A stretch of 60,820 bases of DNA from Bacillus andreraoultii (lineage in GTDB: Bacteria; Bacillota; Bacilli; Bacillales; Caldibacillaceae). Both the position numbers and the translations under genes were made by a program. The DNA is taken from contig NZ_LN868937.1 of NCBI RefSeq assembly GCF_001244735.1, positions 2,411,153-2,471,972 on the forward strand, written 5' to 3'. Under the pieces are notes generated by a model. That model was not told the origin of the DNA, did no database searches, and saw only the letters and a program-made list of their open reading frames with translations. Shown piece after piece: positions 8,761-16,991 of this stretch. Within the stretch, counting starts at the first letter, position 1. Each line of letters begins with the position of its first letter.

Positions 8761-10110
8761 TTACCCGATGATAATCCGTTCTTTCGGATAGTGGAAGTTT
8801 TCTTTTTTCTCCTTACCACCTATCATAAAAATAAAAGTTAGGATTCCTACCCTACCAATAAACATGAGGAGCATAATAATGATTTTTCCAAAATTCGATA
8901 AATCAGCTGTAATACCTAATGACATTCCTGATGTGCCAAACGCTGAACAAACTTCAAAAACGAGTGACATTAAAGGAAGATCTTCGGTAACACAAAGAAT
9001 CATCACACTGACAAAACAAACAATGACTCCAAAGATGGATACAACAAATGCTTTCATAATATCATCTTCATGTACTTCACGCTTAAATAATTTTATTGTT
9101 CGGTTACCTCTCGAAAAATTGTAAAGGAACAATAAACTTATGGCAAAGGTAGTTGTTCGAATTCCACCACCGACTGAACTTGGTGACGCTCCAATAAACA
9201 TAAGCCCACTTAATAATAATAATGTCGCTTCAGATAACTGAGTTAAATCTAACGTCACTAAGCCACCACTTCTTGTTGAAACAGATTGGAAAAACGCATA
9301 AAAGAATGACTCATGCCAAGACTTACCAACAAAAAAGTGATTTATTTCAAATAAAATAAAAATAATTCCACCCGTAATGACTAAAATAAAGTATATGAGT
9401 GTAGTAATTTTTGTATAAAGTGTGAAATGAAACAGTTCCCCCTTTCTTTTAAAGAAATTTTTCACCTCAATTAAAACAGGAAAACCAATGGCCCCTAAAG
9501 TAATTAAAATCATATGGATAAATTGAATAAAATAATCGTTAGCATAAGGGATTAATGATGCACCAGTAATATCAAATCCTGCATTTGTTGTTGCGGTAAC
9601 GGAAGCAAATAACCCATGTAGATAGGCATCTTGCCATGTTGAAAAATAATGTAAAAAATATGTACCTAGAATAAGTGCTCCAGCGAGTTCAATGAAAATA
9701 AAAACAACTAATAATTGCTTTAATAAATTAACAAGACCTGATAAATTCGTTTGATTTTGATCGGTCATAATTAAGCGCCTTTCTCGAAGACCGATTTTTC
9801 TTTTAAATACAATCCAAAAAAAAGTTCCCAATGCCATAATTCCTACACCACCGATTTGTAATACGAAAATGAGAATAAATAAACCGGTAGTAGTAAATGT
9901 TTCAGAAAAATTGACTGTTGTCAGTCCTGTCACACTCACGGCACTTACTGCTGTAAATACTGCGTCCATTAATGTCCAGTCAGCACCCTTTTTTATTGCA
10001 ACAGGTAAGCATAAAAGTAGTGTGGAGATGGTTACGACAATAATATAATAACTAACAATTAGTTGTGCTGGCTTGAGCTTGTCGATAAATTTCTTGAGTT
10101 TTTCCCACAT
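8761..10110 (-). CDS. ktrD: Ktr potassium uptake channel subunit KtrD/KtrB
   Basis: A membrane protein of 449 residues of the TrkH/KtrB superfamily, which forms the K+ (Na+-coupled) pore and works with a cytosolic RCK subunit. Four M1-P-M2 repeats are visible from their filter regions: 'VSVTGLTT', 'TATTNAGFD', 'QSVSTRSGG' and 'SAFGTSGMSLG'. The M2 gate segment glycines (GIMALG, 'MFIGASPSSVGGG') are present. I use the ATG at 10110 because GAAAGGAA lies 8 bases upstream; the length then equals that of B. subtilis KtrD. No ktrC-like RCK gene is adjacent, which is normal for ktrD. The gene lies beside an SASP gene and ykrP as in B. subtilis. Confidence 0.92.
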   Translation of the reverse strand: MWEKLKKFIDKLKPAQLIVSYYIIVVTISTLLLCLPVAIKKGADWTLMDAVFTAVSAVSVTGLTTVNFSETFTTTGLFILIFVLQIGGVGIMALGTFFWIVFKRKIGLRERRLIMTDQNQTNLSGLVNLLKQLLVVFIFIELAGALILGTYFLHYFSTWQDAYLHGLFASVTATTNAGFDITGASLIPYANDYFIQFIHMILITLGAIGFPVLIEVKNFFKRKGELFHFTLYTKITTLIYFILVITGGIIFILFEINHFFVGKSWHESFFYAFFQSVSTRSGGLVTLDLTQLSEATLLLLSGLMFIGASPSSVGGGIRTTTFAISLLFLYNFSRGNRTIKLFKREVHEDDIMKAFVVSIFGVIVCFVSVMILCVTEDLPLMSLVFEVCSAFGTSGMSLGITADLSNFGKIIIMLLMFIGRVGILTFIFMIGGKEKKENFHYPKERIIIG

Positions 10111-10258
10111 ATATGAAATTCCTTTCAAAAATAAAAAATGAATCCTTCTCTTTCTATGTACTTCCTAATTATCAAAAAATATTTTATTAATCACTTTATT
10201 TTATCGGAGTTTGTAAATCTAGTCAAAACTTGCCATAAATGATTTCACCCGAACGAAC

Positions 10259-10265
10259 CATACTA
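10259..10265 (+). promoter_or_regulatory. Possible forespore sigma-G -10 element of the SASP gene
   Basis: CATACTA matches the sigma-F/G -10 consensus CATNNTA about 30 bases before the SASP start. I do not see an equally convincing -35 at the right spacing, so this is tentative. Confidence 0.4.
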
Positions 10266-10294
10266 AAAACATACCAATATAAAAGGTGGTGAAA

Positions 10295-10498
10295 ATGATG
10301 GCTCGTTCATCAAATAACTTGTTAGTTCCAGGTGTAGAACAATATCTTGATCAAGTGAAATATGAAATTGCTGAGGAATTTGGTGTACAATTAGGTGGTA
10401 ATACTGTATCACGAGCAAATGGCTCAGTTGGTGGAGAAATAACAAAACGCCTTGTTCAACAAGCACAAGCACAATTTACAAATCAAAAAAGTGAATAA
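10295..10498 (+). CDS. sspD: Alpha/beta-type small acid-soluble spore protein
   Basis: A 67-residue protein that coats and protects DNA in dormant spores and is degraded for amino acids at germination. The family core is clear: '[20 protein letters not shown]', the GPR protease cleavage site E-I-A followed by 'EEFGVQLG', and '[15 protein letters not shown]' towards the C terminus. The start could be the ATG at 10295 or the adjacent ATG at 10298; GGTGGT lies 4-7 bases upstream. Its position next to ktrD suggests the sspD orthologue, but alpha/beta SASPs are so alike that the symbol is uncertain. A sigma-G-like -10 lies upstream. Confidence 0.93.
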   Translation: MMARSSNNLLVPGVEQYLDQVKYEIAEEFGVQLGGNTVSRANGSVGGEITKRLVQQAQAQFTNQKSE

Positions 10499-10617
10499 AT
10501 TATGGATTGTTTAAGGAGGCTGGGACAAAACTCCAGTAAAATAAAAATTAAGGCGTTGGAGCTTACACTAAAAAGTGTAGACCCAACGCCTTTTTTGTCA
10601 CAATTCTAGTAAACAAA

Positions 10618-10673
10618 AAGGGCACCTTTTGATAAAATTAAAGTGACGAAACAATAATTTTGGAGGTGCCCTT
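10618..10673 (+). promoter_or_regulatory. Ribosome-binding-site-sequestering hairpin of the IS1182 transposase
   Basis: A 10-pair perfect stem (AAGGGCACCT at 10618-10627 with AGGTGCCCTT at 10664-10673) contains most of the GGAGGTG ribosome binding site and ends at the ATG. Transcripts read in from outside would fold it, which would limit translation. Confidence 0.65.
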
Positions 10674-12335
10674 ATGTTTAAACATTATAACATGAATCAA
10701 GTAGTTTTACCGCTAAATTTAGAAATTAAGTTGAAAGAAAACGATATTGCTTTTGCGATCAATGATCTTGTCGAGAGTATTCCCGAAGAAGCTTTCGAGG
10801 ACTTCATACGACAAACCGGCCGTCCCGCGTATCATCCTCGTATGATGTTGAAAGTCATTTTGTGTGGATATACGCAATCCGTGTTTTCCGGCCGTAAAAT
10901 AGAAGCTTTATTACAGGATAGTATCCGCATGATGTGGCTAGCTCAAGGACATGAACCTAGCTATCGCACCATCAATCGCTTCCGTTCTAATCCACTCATT
11001 GAAAACATCCTACGTGAATGCTTTGTCCAGTTCCGAAATCAGCTCGTGGAAAAGGAATTGATTGAAGAGGAAGCCATTTTTATTGATGGTACAAAAATTG
11101 AAGCAAACGCAAATAAGTTCACCTTTGTATGGCGGAAGTCCATTGAAAGATATAGTGATAAGCTAATTGAAAAGTCCAATCAACTGTATGATGAGCTGCT
11201 AGAGAAGGAGATCATCCCAGCAATAGAGCGAGAAAAGGAAGAGGAACTTTCCGTCAAAGAAATGGAAGAAGTAGTCGAAAAGTTAGACGAGAAAATCGAG
11301 GAATATAATAAAAAGATTGAAGTATCTGAAGTTGGGAGTGAACGGAAAAAGCTCCGTTCCGAACGCAAATTACCCATACAATCTCGGAAGCAATGGATGG
11401 ATTACATTACTCGCAAACAAAAGTATCAAAACGATATGGAGATTTTCGGTGATCGCAATAGTTACTCAAAGACGGACCCAGATGCGACGTTTATGCGCAT
11501 GAAGGACGACTACATGAAGAACGGTCAATTGAAAGCTGGTTACAATGTCCAAATTGCGACGGAAGGTCAATATGTGCTCGCTTACGATGTTTTCCCAAAC
11601 CCGACCGATACACGCACTTTAATTCCTTTTCTCGACACGATTGAAGAAAACTTTTTCGAGCTTCCGGAATTCATTGTCGCGGATGCAGGATATGGTAGCG
11701 AACAGAATTATGAAGATATCATCGAGAATCGAAATCGAACGCCACTTATTACATACAATCAATATCGAAAGGAGAAGAAAAAGAAGCATAAGGACAACGC
11801 TTTTCATGTAGATAATTGGGAATATAATGAGGACGAAGATACTTTTCTGTGCCCAAATGGTCGGAAAGTACGATTTAGCCATCATTCCAAACGAACAGAC
11901 AGGTACGGATTCACCCGTGAATTTAAAGTGTACGAGTGTGAGGACTGTTCGGATTGTCCACTCCGCGATTTATGCACGAAAGCAAAAGAAGGGAACAACC
12001 GAAAAGTCTACATGAATGAAAAGTGGGAGTCCCAAAAAGAATATGTACGTACGAAGCTTTCAGACGAGAAAACTGGTGAAATTTACGGAAAACGTAAAAT
12101 TGATGTAGAACCAGCGTTCGGTTTTCTGAAGGCTAATTTAGGTTTCACTCGTTTTTCCGTCAGAGGAAAACAGAAAGTGAAAAATGAATTAGCCTTTGCG
12201 TTGATGGCGGTGAATATGAGAAAAGTCACCGCCATCAGCGGTAAAATAGTGACGAGAAATGGAAAAACCCCACAAAAAAGGTTCCAAGCAAATTTTTTAT
12301 TGCCTGGAACCTTTTTATATACTACTTTTGGCTAG
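10674..12335 (+). CDS. IS1182-family DDE transposase
   Basis: A transposase of 553 residues. An N-terminal DUF772-type helical domain ('HPRMMLKVILCGYTQSVFSGR') is followed by the DDE core. Candidate catalytic residues are the Asp in 'FIDGTKIEANANK' near residue 139, the Asp in 'VADAGYGSE' and the Glu in 'DVEPAFGFLKANLGF'. A cysteine-rich insert ('CEDCSDCPLRDLC') near residues 420-432 is typical of the family. The length is normal and there is no frameshift, so the element may be active. Its start codon is masked by the hairpin described at 10618. Confidence 0.93.
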   Translation: MFKHYNMNQVVLPLNLEIKLKENDIAFAINDLVESIPEEAFEDFIRQTGRPAYHPRMMLKVILCGYTQSVFSGRKIEALLQDSIRMMWLAQGHEPSYRTINRFRSNPLIENILRECFVQFRNQLVEKELIEEEAIFIDGTKIEANANKFTFVWRKSIERYSDKLIEKSNQLYDELLEKEIIPAIEREKEEELSVKEMEEVVEKLDEKIEEYNKKIEVSEVGSERKKLRSERKLPIQSRKQWMDYITRKQKYQNDMEIFGDRNSYSKTDPDATFMRMKDDYMKNGQLKAGYNVQIATEGQYVLAYDVFPNPTDTRTLIPFLDTIEENFFELPEFIVADAGYGSEQNYEDIIENRNRTPLITYNQYRKEKKKKHKDNAFHVDNWEYNEDEDTFLCPNGRKVRFSHHSKRTDRYGFTREFKVYECEDCSDCPLRDLCTKAKEGNNRKVYMNEKWESQKEYVRTKLSDEKTGEIYGKRKIDVEPAFGFLKANLGFTRFSVRGKQKVKNELAFALMAVNMRKVTAISGKIVTRNGKTPQKRFQANFLLPGTFLYTTFG

Positions 12336-12364
12336 TTATGTCCCAGCCTCTTTTTTTTGCTATA

Positions 12365-13168
12365 TTAGTTTGCTTTTGATTCGTGATCAACTTTTGTCTT
12401 TTCCTTGTTTCCTTCTGGTACGCTCCCCTTTTTCTTAGAAACAAGATAACCACCAACTGCTAATCCGATAAGAACAACCCAAAATGTGATTTTCCATGGA
12501 GTAGATTCAGGAAAATGTTCGTTTAGTATACTTACATTCGGGTGGGCTAACGTATAAACCGCAAGTTTGACTCCAACCCAACCAACAATTAAGAATGCGG
12601 CATCTTCAAGAGTTGGATACTGGTTGAGCAACTTAACAAACCATGTGGCAGCAAATCGCATAATAACGAGACCAATGAGACCACCTAGGAACATAACTAA
12701 AAATTGACCTCCGTTAATACCGCCAATCGTAAATTCCCCAACCGGTCTTAATGTAACGGCTAATGCGACTGCTGCTAGCATGGAGTCGATAGCAAAGGCG
12801 ATATCAGCTAATTCAACCTTTAAAACCGTACCCCAAAATCCACTTTGTTTTTCTACCTTTTTAACTTTAACATTATCCATAGCTTGATGTTTTTTAACAA
12901 AATGATGAATCATAATAAACAATAAGTATAAAGCACCTATTGCCTGTACTTGCCAAACATCAACTAAAAAGGAAATAAGGAATAAAGTGGCAAAGCGAAA
13001 AATAAAGGCACCAATTAAACCATAGAACAGCGCCTTCTTTTGTTGTTCTTTCGGTAAATGCTTTACCATTACTGCCATAACAACCGCATTGTCTGCAGCT
13101 AAAATTCCTTCTAATCCAACAAGAACAAGTAAAACCCAACCATATTCCAATAAAATCGAAATATCCAT
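12365..13168 (-). CDS. ykoY: TerC-family membrane protein YkoY (manganese export related)
   Basis: An integral membrane protein of 267 residues with TerC family motifs: 'GLEGILAADNAVVMAVMVKHLP' in the first third and the second acidic motif 'ELADIAFAIDSMLAAVAL'. TerC proteins in Bacillus are linked to Mn2+ efflux and metalation of exported proteins. The ATG at 13168 follows GGAGGAGA; the longer in-frame version would run through the riboswitch leader and is rejected. Expression is controlled by the yybP-ykoY riboswitch directly upstream, as for B. subtilis ykoY. The IS1182 element has inserted 15 bases after its stop codon. Confidence 0.93.
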   Translation of the reverse strand: MDISILLEYGWVLLVLVGLEGILAADNAVVMAVMVKHLPKEQQKKALFYGLIGAFIFRFATLFLISFLVDVWQVQAIGALYLLFIMIHHFVKKHQAMDNVKVKKVEKQSGFWGTVLKVELADIAFAIDSMLAAVALAVTLRPVGEFTIGGINGGQFLVMFLGGLIGLVIMRFAATWFVKLLNQYPTLEDAAFLIVGWVGVKLAVYTLAHPNVSILNEHFPESTPWKITFWVVLIGLAVGGYLVSKKKGSVPEGNKEKTKVDHESKAN

Positions 13169-13234
13169 TTTATCTCCTCCATCATTAGTATGCTCTTTCA
13201 ATTTTTTATTTGTACAAAAAATTGTTGGAAACAT

Positions 13235-13370
13235 AAAAAGACCTTTGCCAACTATAGAATAAGTCAGCAAAGGTCTTGCGTAGCACAATATACATGCCAA
13301 CAAAGCCGGTGGATTACCACGGAATGACGACTTTGTTTCAGGATTTCCCTTAACGCTACTCCCCTTTACA
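13235..13370 (-). ncRNA. yybP-ykoY manganese riboswitch with terminator
   Basis: Read on the minus strand, the leader has AAAGGGGAGTAGCG (13367-13354), GAAACAAAGTCGTCATTCC, CCGGCTTTGTTGGCATG and GTGCTACGCAAGACC, the conserved parts of the yybP-ykoY aptamer. A terminator follows immediately: AAGACCTTTGC and GCAAAGGTCTTTTT, 13276-13235. High Mn2+ would stabilise the aptamer and free the terminator arm, allowing ykoY transcription. The element lies 67 bases before the ykoY start. Confidence 0.92.
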
Positions 13371-13530
13371 GGAAAAGAGTATATGTAGTTCCATTTCCAA
13401 AAAATAATTTGTAATTTAATTATAAGTGGAACTTACTATTGTTGCAACAATTTTTTAGCTAAAATAAATAAATAACAATATCGATTCGAATTTATTGACG
13501 AATCGCGTTTTGCTTTTCTTTTGTTTCCCT

Positions 13531-15108
13531 TTAGTGCTCATCATCCATTGGATTATATAATTTTACATCTGGATTTTTATCTTGAAACCAACGAAGAGCA
13601 AAATCATTTTCAAACAAGAAAACATTCCGGTCATATCGGTCTTTCACAATCATACTACGTGTACTGTTCAAACTCTCATCAACCGTATCCCCTTCTATCC
13701 AACGTACAACTTTTGAACCCATTTGTTCCATGATTACATCTACATTGTATTCGTTTTTCATTCGGTGGACAAAAACCTCAAATTGTAGTTGACCAACCGC
13801 ACCAAGAATATAATCTTCAAATTTTGTTTTATATAATTGAATGGCACCTTCTTGAACAAGTTGGTTGATCCCTTTATGGAATTGCTTTTGCTTCATAACA
13901 TTTTTTGCGCTAACACGGACAAATAGTTCAGGTGTAAATTGTGGTAGTGAATCATAATGAAAAATTGGTTTACCTTCTAAAAGCGTGTCTCCTATTTGAT
14001 ATGTTCCCGTATCATACAATCCAATAATGTCTCCACTAACTGCTTCTTCAACTGTACTCCGATCATCTGCTAAAAATTGTGTTGACTGGGATAACTTGAT
14101 TGATTTTCCCGTCCGAGCCAAAGTTACTGTCATTCCCCGCTCGAATTTCCCTGAACAAACTCGAACGAAAGCAATACGGTCTCGGTGAGCAGGGTTCATA
14201 TTCGCTTGAATTTTAAATACAAACCCAGAAAACGATTCGTTTATAGGTTCAACAAAACCTTGATCAGAGTGCCGTGGTTGTGGTTGTGGTGCAAATTTTA
14301 AATATGTTTCTAGAAAGGTCTGCACACCAAATGTCGTTAATGCACTTCCAAAAAACACAGGTGTTAACGTACCATCTAAGACTTTTTCCTCTGAAAACTC
14401 ATTCCCTGCTTCATTTAATAATTCGACTTCTTCTAACACTTGATCATATAAACTCGATTGTTTTATTTCATGTTCAATTGCCAATTCACCCTTGTCGTCC
14501 AAAGGTAAAAAACGGTGGTCTTCATCGACACGAAATTGCTCAATACGGTTATAAAACCGGTCATAAATACCTAGAAACTCTTTACCCATTCCAATCGGCC
14601 AATTCATTGGGTATGCATCAATTTCCAAAACTTCTTCTAACTCAGCAATTAATTCTAAAGGCATTTTCCCAACACGGTCCATTTTATTAATAAACGTAAA
14701 AATTGGAATACCACGCATTTTACAAACTTTAAACAGCTTTATTGTTTGGGGTTCAATCCCTTTTGCTGAGTCAATCACCATGACCGCGCTATCTACAGCA
14801 GTTAATGTACGATACGTATCTTCACTGAAATCTTCATGCCCTGGTGTATCTAATATATTTACTCGGAAACCATGATAGTCAAATTGCATAACACTCGATG
14901 TGACCGAAATCCCACGTTGTTTTTCAATTTCCATCCAGTCACTTGTTGCAAATTTCCCCGTTTTTTTCCCTTTTACAGTTCCTGCATCGCGAATCGCACC
15001 ACCGAACAAGAGTAGTTTTTCCGTTAATGTTGTCTTCCCTGCATCTGGATGGGAAATAATTCCAAAAGTTCGCCGTGATTTCACTTCATCTATAAATTGT
15101 TTTTCCAT
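13531..15108 (-). CDS. prfC: Peptide chain release factor 3
   Basis: A translational GTPase of 525 residues that recycles RF1/RF2 from the ribosome. The G domain has G1 '[15 protein letters not shown]', the switch region '[10 protein letters not shown]', G3 '[12 protein letters not shown]' and G4 'NKMDR'. The RF3-specific end of the N domain ('[20 protein letters not shown]') and a C-terminal domain ('[19 protein letters not shown]') separate it from EF-G. The ATG at 15108 follows GGAAGGA and gives the usual family length; the upstream 37 residues of the longer frame are AT-rich and rejected. It stands alone. RF3 is patchily distributed in Bacillaceae, so its presence is a useful lineage marker. 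Confidence 0.95.
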   Translation of the reverse strand: MEKQFIDEVKSRRTFGIISHPDAGKTTLTEKLLLFGGAIRDAGTVKGKKTGKFATSDWMEIEKQRGISVTSSVMQFDYHGFRVNILDTPGHEDFSEDTYRTLTAVDSAVMVIDSAKGIEPQTIKLFKVCKMRGIPIFTFINKMDRVGKMPLELIAELEEVLEIDAYPMNWPIGMGKEFLGIYDRFYNRIEQFRVDEDHRFLPLDDKGELAIEHEIKQSSLYDQVLEEVELLNEAGNEFSEEKVLDGTLTPVFFGSALTTFGVQTFLETYLKFAPQPQPRHSDQGFVEPINESFSGFVFKIQANMNPAHRDRIAFVRVCSGKFERGMTVTLARTGKSIKLSQSTQFLADDRSTVEEAVSGDIIGLYDTGTYQIGDTLLEGKPIFHYDSLPQFTPELFVRVSAKNVMKQKQFHKGINQLVQEGAIQLYKTKFEDYILGAVGQLQFEVFVHRMKNEYNVDVIMEQMGSKVVRWIEGDTVDESLNSTRSMIVKDRYDRNVFLFENDFALRWFQDKNPDVKLYNPMDDEH

Positions 15109-15343
15109 ATATTCTGTCCTTCCTATATACAATCTCAAAATAACTATTTCTATATAAAGAATTTGCACATAAATTTTTTCATACAAAAAAATATTACCTT
15201 TCAATTGAAGATAATGCAATGATTTCCCGAAACTTTCTTTTCTAGATACTCCAATGTATGCAATGAATACTCGTCTTAACTCCAGTTCGTTCCTTATGTT
15301 AATATAAATATATTATAATTATCATTAAAAAAGGAGTAGTTTT

Positions 15344-16174
15344 ATGCGGAAGTTATTATTACTAATTGCGTTCGTTTTTGTACTATTTGGATGCACTGAA
15401 CAAGATCATGTGACAACGGTAGAAAAAGCAAAAGAAAGTACAGATGTTACACAACCATCTCTGCAAAAAGAGGATTTTACTACCGATGAAACTGAAACTG
15501 AAGAAGTAAGTGACGAAAAGCAACAAGTGAATCGTTTAAATGGGAAGGTCACCAATGTAGTGGATGGCGATACAATCGATGTTCAATTCGAAAATGGTAA
15601 AAAAGAGCGAGTTCGCCTAGTACTTGTTGATACACCTGAAACAAAACATCCAACGAAGCCAGTTCAACCTTTTGGTCCAGAAGCTTCTAACTTTACTAAG
15701 CAATTATTAACAGGTAAAGATGTTGAGTTGGAACTTGATGTACAAGAACGAGATAAATATGGACGAATTTTAGCGTATGTTTATATAGATGAAAAAATGA
15801 TTAATAAACTGTTGCTAAAAAAAGGACTTGCAAGAGTGGCAGTTTATCCACCAAATACACGGTATGTTGACGAGTTCTATGCAATCCAAAAACAAGCTCA
15901 AAAACAAAAACTAGGTATTTGGTCAATAGAAGATTATGTAACGGACCGAGGGTATATAACGACAGAGGGAAACACCGAATCCTCAAAGAATAACAACTCT
16001 ACCTCGACATCAACTAGCTGTAAAAACCCTAAAATTAAAGGAAATATCAATTCAAAAGGTGATAAAATTTATCACGTCCCTAGTGGTCAATATTATGATG
16101 TGACAAAGCCTGAGGAACTATTTTGCACGGAGCAAGAAGCAATAAATGCTGGTTACCGAAAGTCACAACGTTAA
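15344..16174 (+). CDS. Thermonuclease-family lipoprotein (staphylococcal-nuclease-like)
   Basis: An exported nuclease of 276 residues. The signal peptide ends in a lipobox (L-F-G-C near residue 17), so it should be anchored on the outer face of the membrane. A Thr/Glu-rich linker follows. An SNase domain at about 65-200 has 'VVDGDTIDVQF', 'RVRLVLVDTPETKHP' and 'RDKYGRILAYVYID', which hold the Ca2+-binding Asp and catalytic Arg/Glu positions. The C-terminal segment (about 226-276) with two Cys and 'KIYHVPSGQYYDVTKPEELF' resembles a small domain often found after SNase in Bacillus. The start follows AAAAAGGAG. It probably degrades extracellular DNA/RNA. A hairpin follows the stop. Confidence 0.9.
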   Translation: MRKLLLLIAFVFVLFGCTEQDHVTTVEKAKESTDVTQPSLQKEDFTTDETETEEVSDEKQQVNRLNGKVTNVVDGDTIDVQFENGKKERVRLVLVDTPETKHPTKPVQPFGPEASNFTKQLLTGKDVELELDVQERDKYGRILAYVYIDEKMINKLLLKKGLARVAVYPPNTRYVDEFYAIQKQAQKQKLGIWSIEDYVTDRGYITTEGNTESSKNNNSTSTSTSCKNPKIKGNINSKGDKIYHVPSGQYYDVTKPEELFCTEQEAINAGYRKSQR

Positions 16175-16190
16175 ACTCGTTACTAAATAA

Positions 16191-16217
16191 GCGACTAGTC
16201 ACCCGCTTGCTAGTCGC
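16191..16217 (+). terminator. Hairpin after the nuclease gene
   Basis: GCGACTAG and CTAGTCGC form an 8-pair perfect stem with an 11-base loop, 17 bases after the stop. The T run is poor, so termination would be weak. Confidence 0.6.
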
Positions 16218-16619
16218 CCTACCTTATAGAATAACTACAGAATTTTATATATAACTCTCAGTATATTTTAGTAATTTCAAAAGAATATTAACTAATCATA
16301 ATACTTGTACTACTATTAAAATGTAGGTGTTCACTTTCATTATAGTCATTTTAGTATACCCATTCTTTAATGTTATTCTAATTGATTATATTGATTTTGT
16401 ATTCTTTACCATTTGTTATTGTATACTAAGGTCGTTTGAAAAAGTTGAACAATTTTGATTTATAGGAAATAACAAATATATTTAATAACCGTACATCAAA
16501 TTTTTTAAAATTAGATATGCGGTTTTTTGTTGCCATAATTAAATTAACGGTAGTATGGCACAAAACTTGATAATTCAAGATTACTTCATTATTTTCAAGT
16601 AAAAATAATTTCGCCTGAA
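16218..16619. other. AT-rich intergenic region
   Basis: This stretch is very AT-rich and I see no supported gene. A minus-strand frame at 16426-16623 has no ribosome binding site and an unremarkable composition. A weak hairpin (AACCG...CGGTT followed by T6) lies around 16485-16535. Confidence 0.5.
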
Positions 16620-16856
16620 TCACATATTTTGCATAATTTTATTTTTGAATTTCTTTATCCAGGTCAAAGCATATCGTCCAAAGTAACTCATAATGAATAA
16701 AAACATAATGGTCATTTCTGGAAACTCCATGACACGAAACGGATTTATTGCGTTAACAAGAGATTCTCGGATGTCCCCTTTCGTTATTAGATCTATCCCT
16801 AATGACAATCCTACTAAACATATAAAGATCAATATAATAATAAATAATTCCCTCAT
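16620..16856 (-). CDS. Small two-helix membrane protein of unknown function
   Basis: About 78 residues starting MRELFIIILIFICLVGLS. The first 20 residues form one hydrophobic helix and 'MTIMFLFIMSYFGRYALTW' forms a second; the C terminus is Lys-rich. This pattern resembles small membrane proteins encoded next to gerA-type operons in Bacillus, but I do not recognise a named family. The ATG at 16856 has a weak GGTGA site upstream; a GTG at 16865 is the alternative. It is divergent from the germinant receptor operon, 135 bases away, so the two could share a forespore-active regulatory region. Confidence 0.5.
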   Translation of the reverse strand: MRELFIIILIFICLVGLSLGIDLITKGDIRESLVNAINPFRVMEFPEMTIMFLFIMSYFGRYALTWIKKFKNKIMQNM

Positions 16857-16991
16857 TTTTATCACCGACTATCATATTTCTTTTAATTTCCCCAGTAGTC
16901 TCCTTCTTTATAAATATATTTTTTGCATAATCTAACCAAAATTTACAAATAATGAACCTATCGTGTAAGCCTATCATTAGGAGGTATTGTG

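Larger units (their letters stand above)
10516..12350 (+). mobile_element. IS1182-family insertion sequence
   Basis: The left end GAGGCTGGGACAAAACT and right end AGTTATGTCCCAGCCTC are inverted repeats matching at 16 of 17 positions. A terminator-like hairpin (GGCGTTGG...CCAACGCC, 10550-10596) stands just inside the left end. A second hairpin (AAGGGCACCT/AGGTGCCCTT) covers the transposase ribosome binding site. A third (GGTTCCA...TGGAACC) lies within the 3' end of the gene. I see no clear target duplication. The element sits between the SASP gene and ykoY. Confidence 0.85.

Noticed and set aside
10516-12350. Target-site duplication of the IS1182 element
   Set aside because: The left flank TTAAG and the right flank TTTTTTTT do not give a convincing direct repeat.
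13169-13303. N-terminal extension of the TerC-family protein
   Set aside because: The extension would be translated from the riboswitch terminator; the GGAGGAGA site fixes the start at 13168.
15109-15219. N-terminal extension of release factor 3
   Set aside because: The 37 extra residues are AT-rich and not part of the family; the start at 15108 has a ribosome binding site and gives the normal length.
16426-16623. Minus-strand frame of 65 codons overlapping the end of the small membrane protein gene by 4 bases
   Set aside because: The start is a GTG without a ribosome binding site, the composition is that of random AT-rich DNA and I see no family pattern. The overlap could suggest coupling but nothing else supports it.
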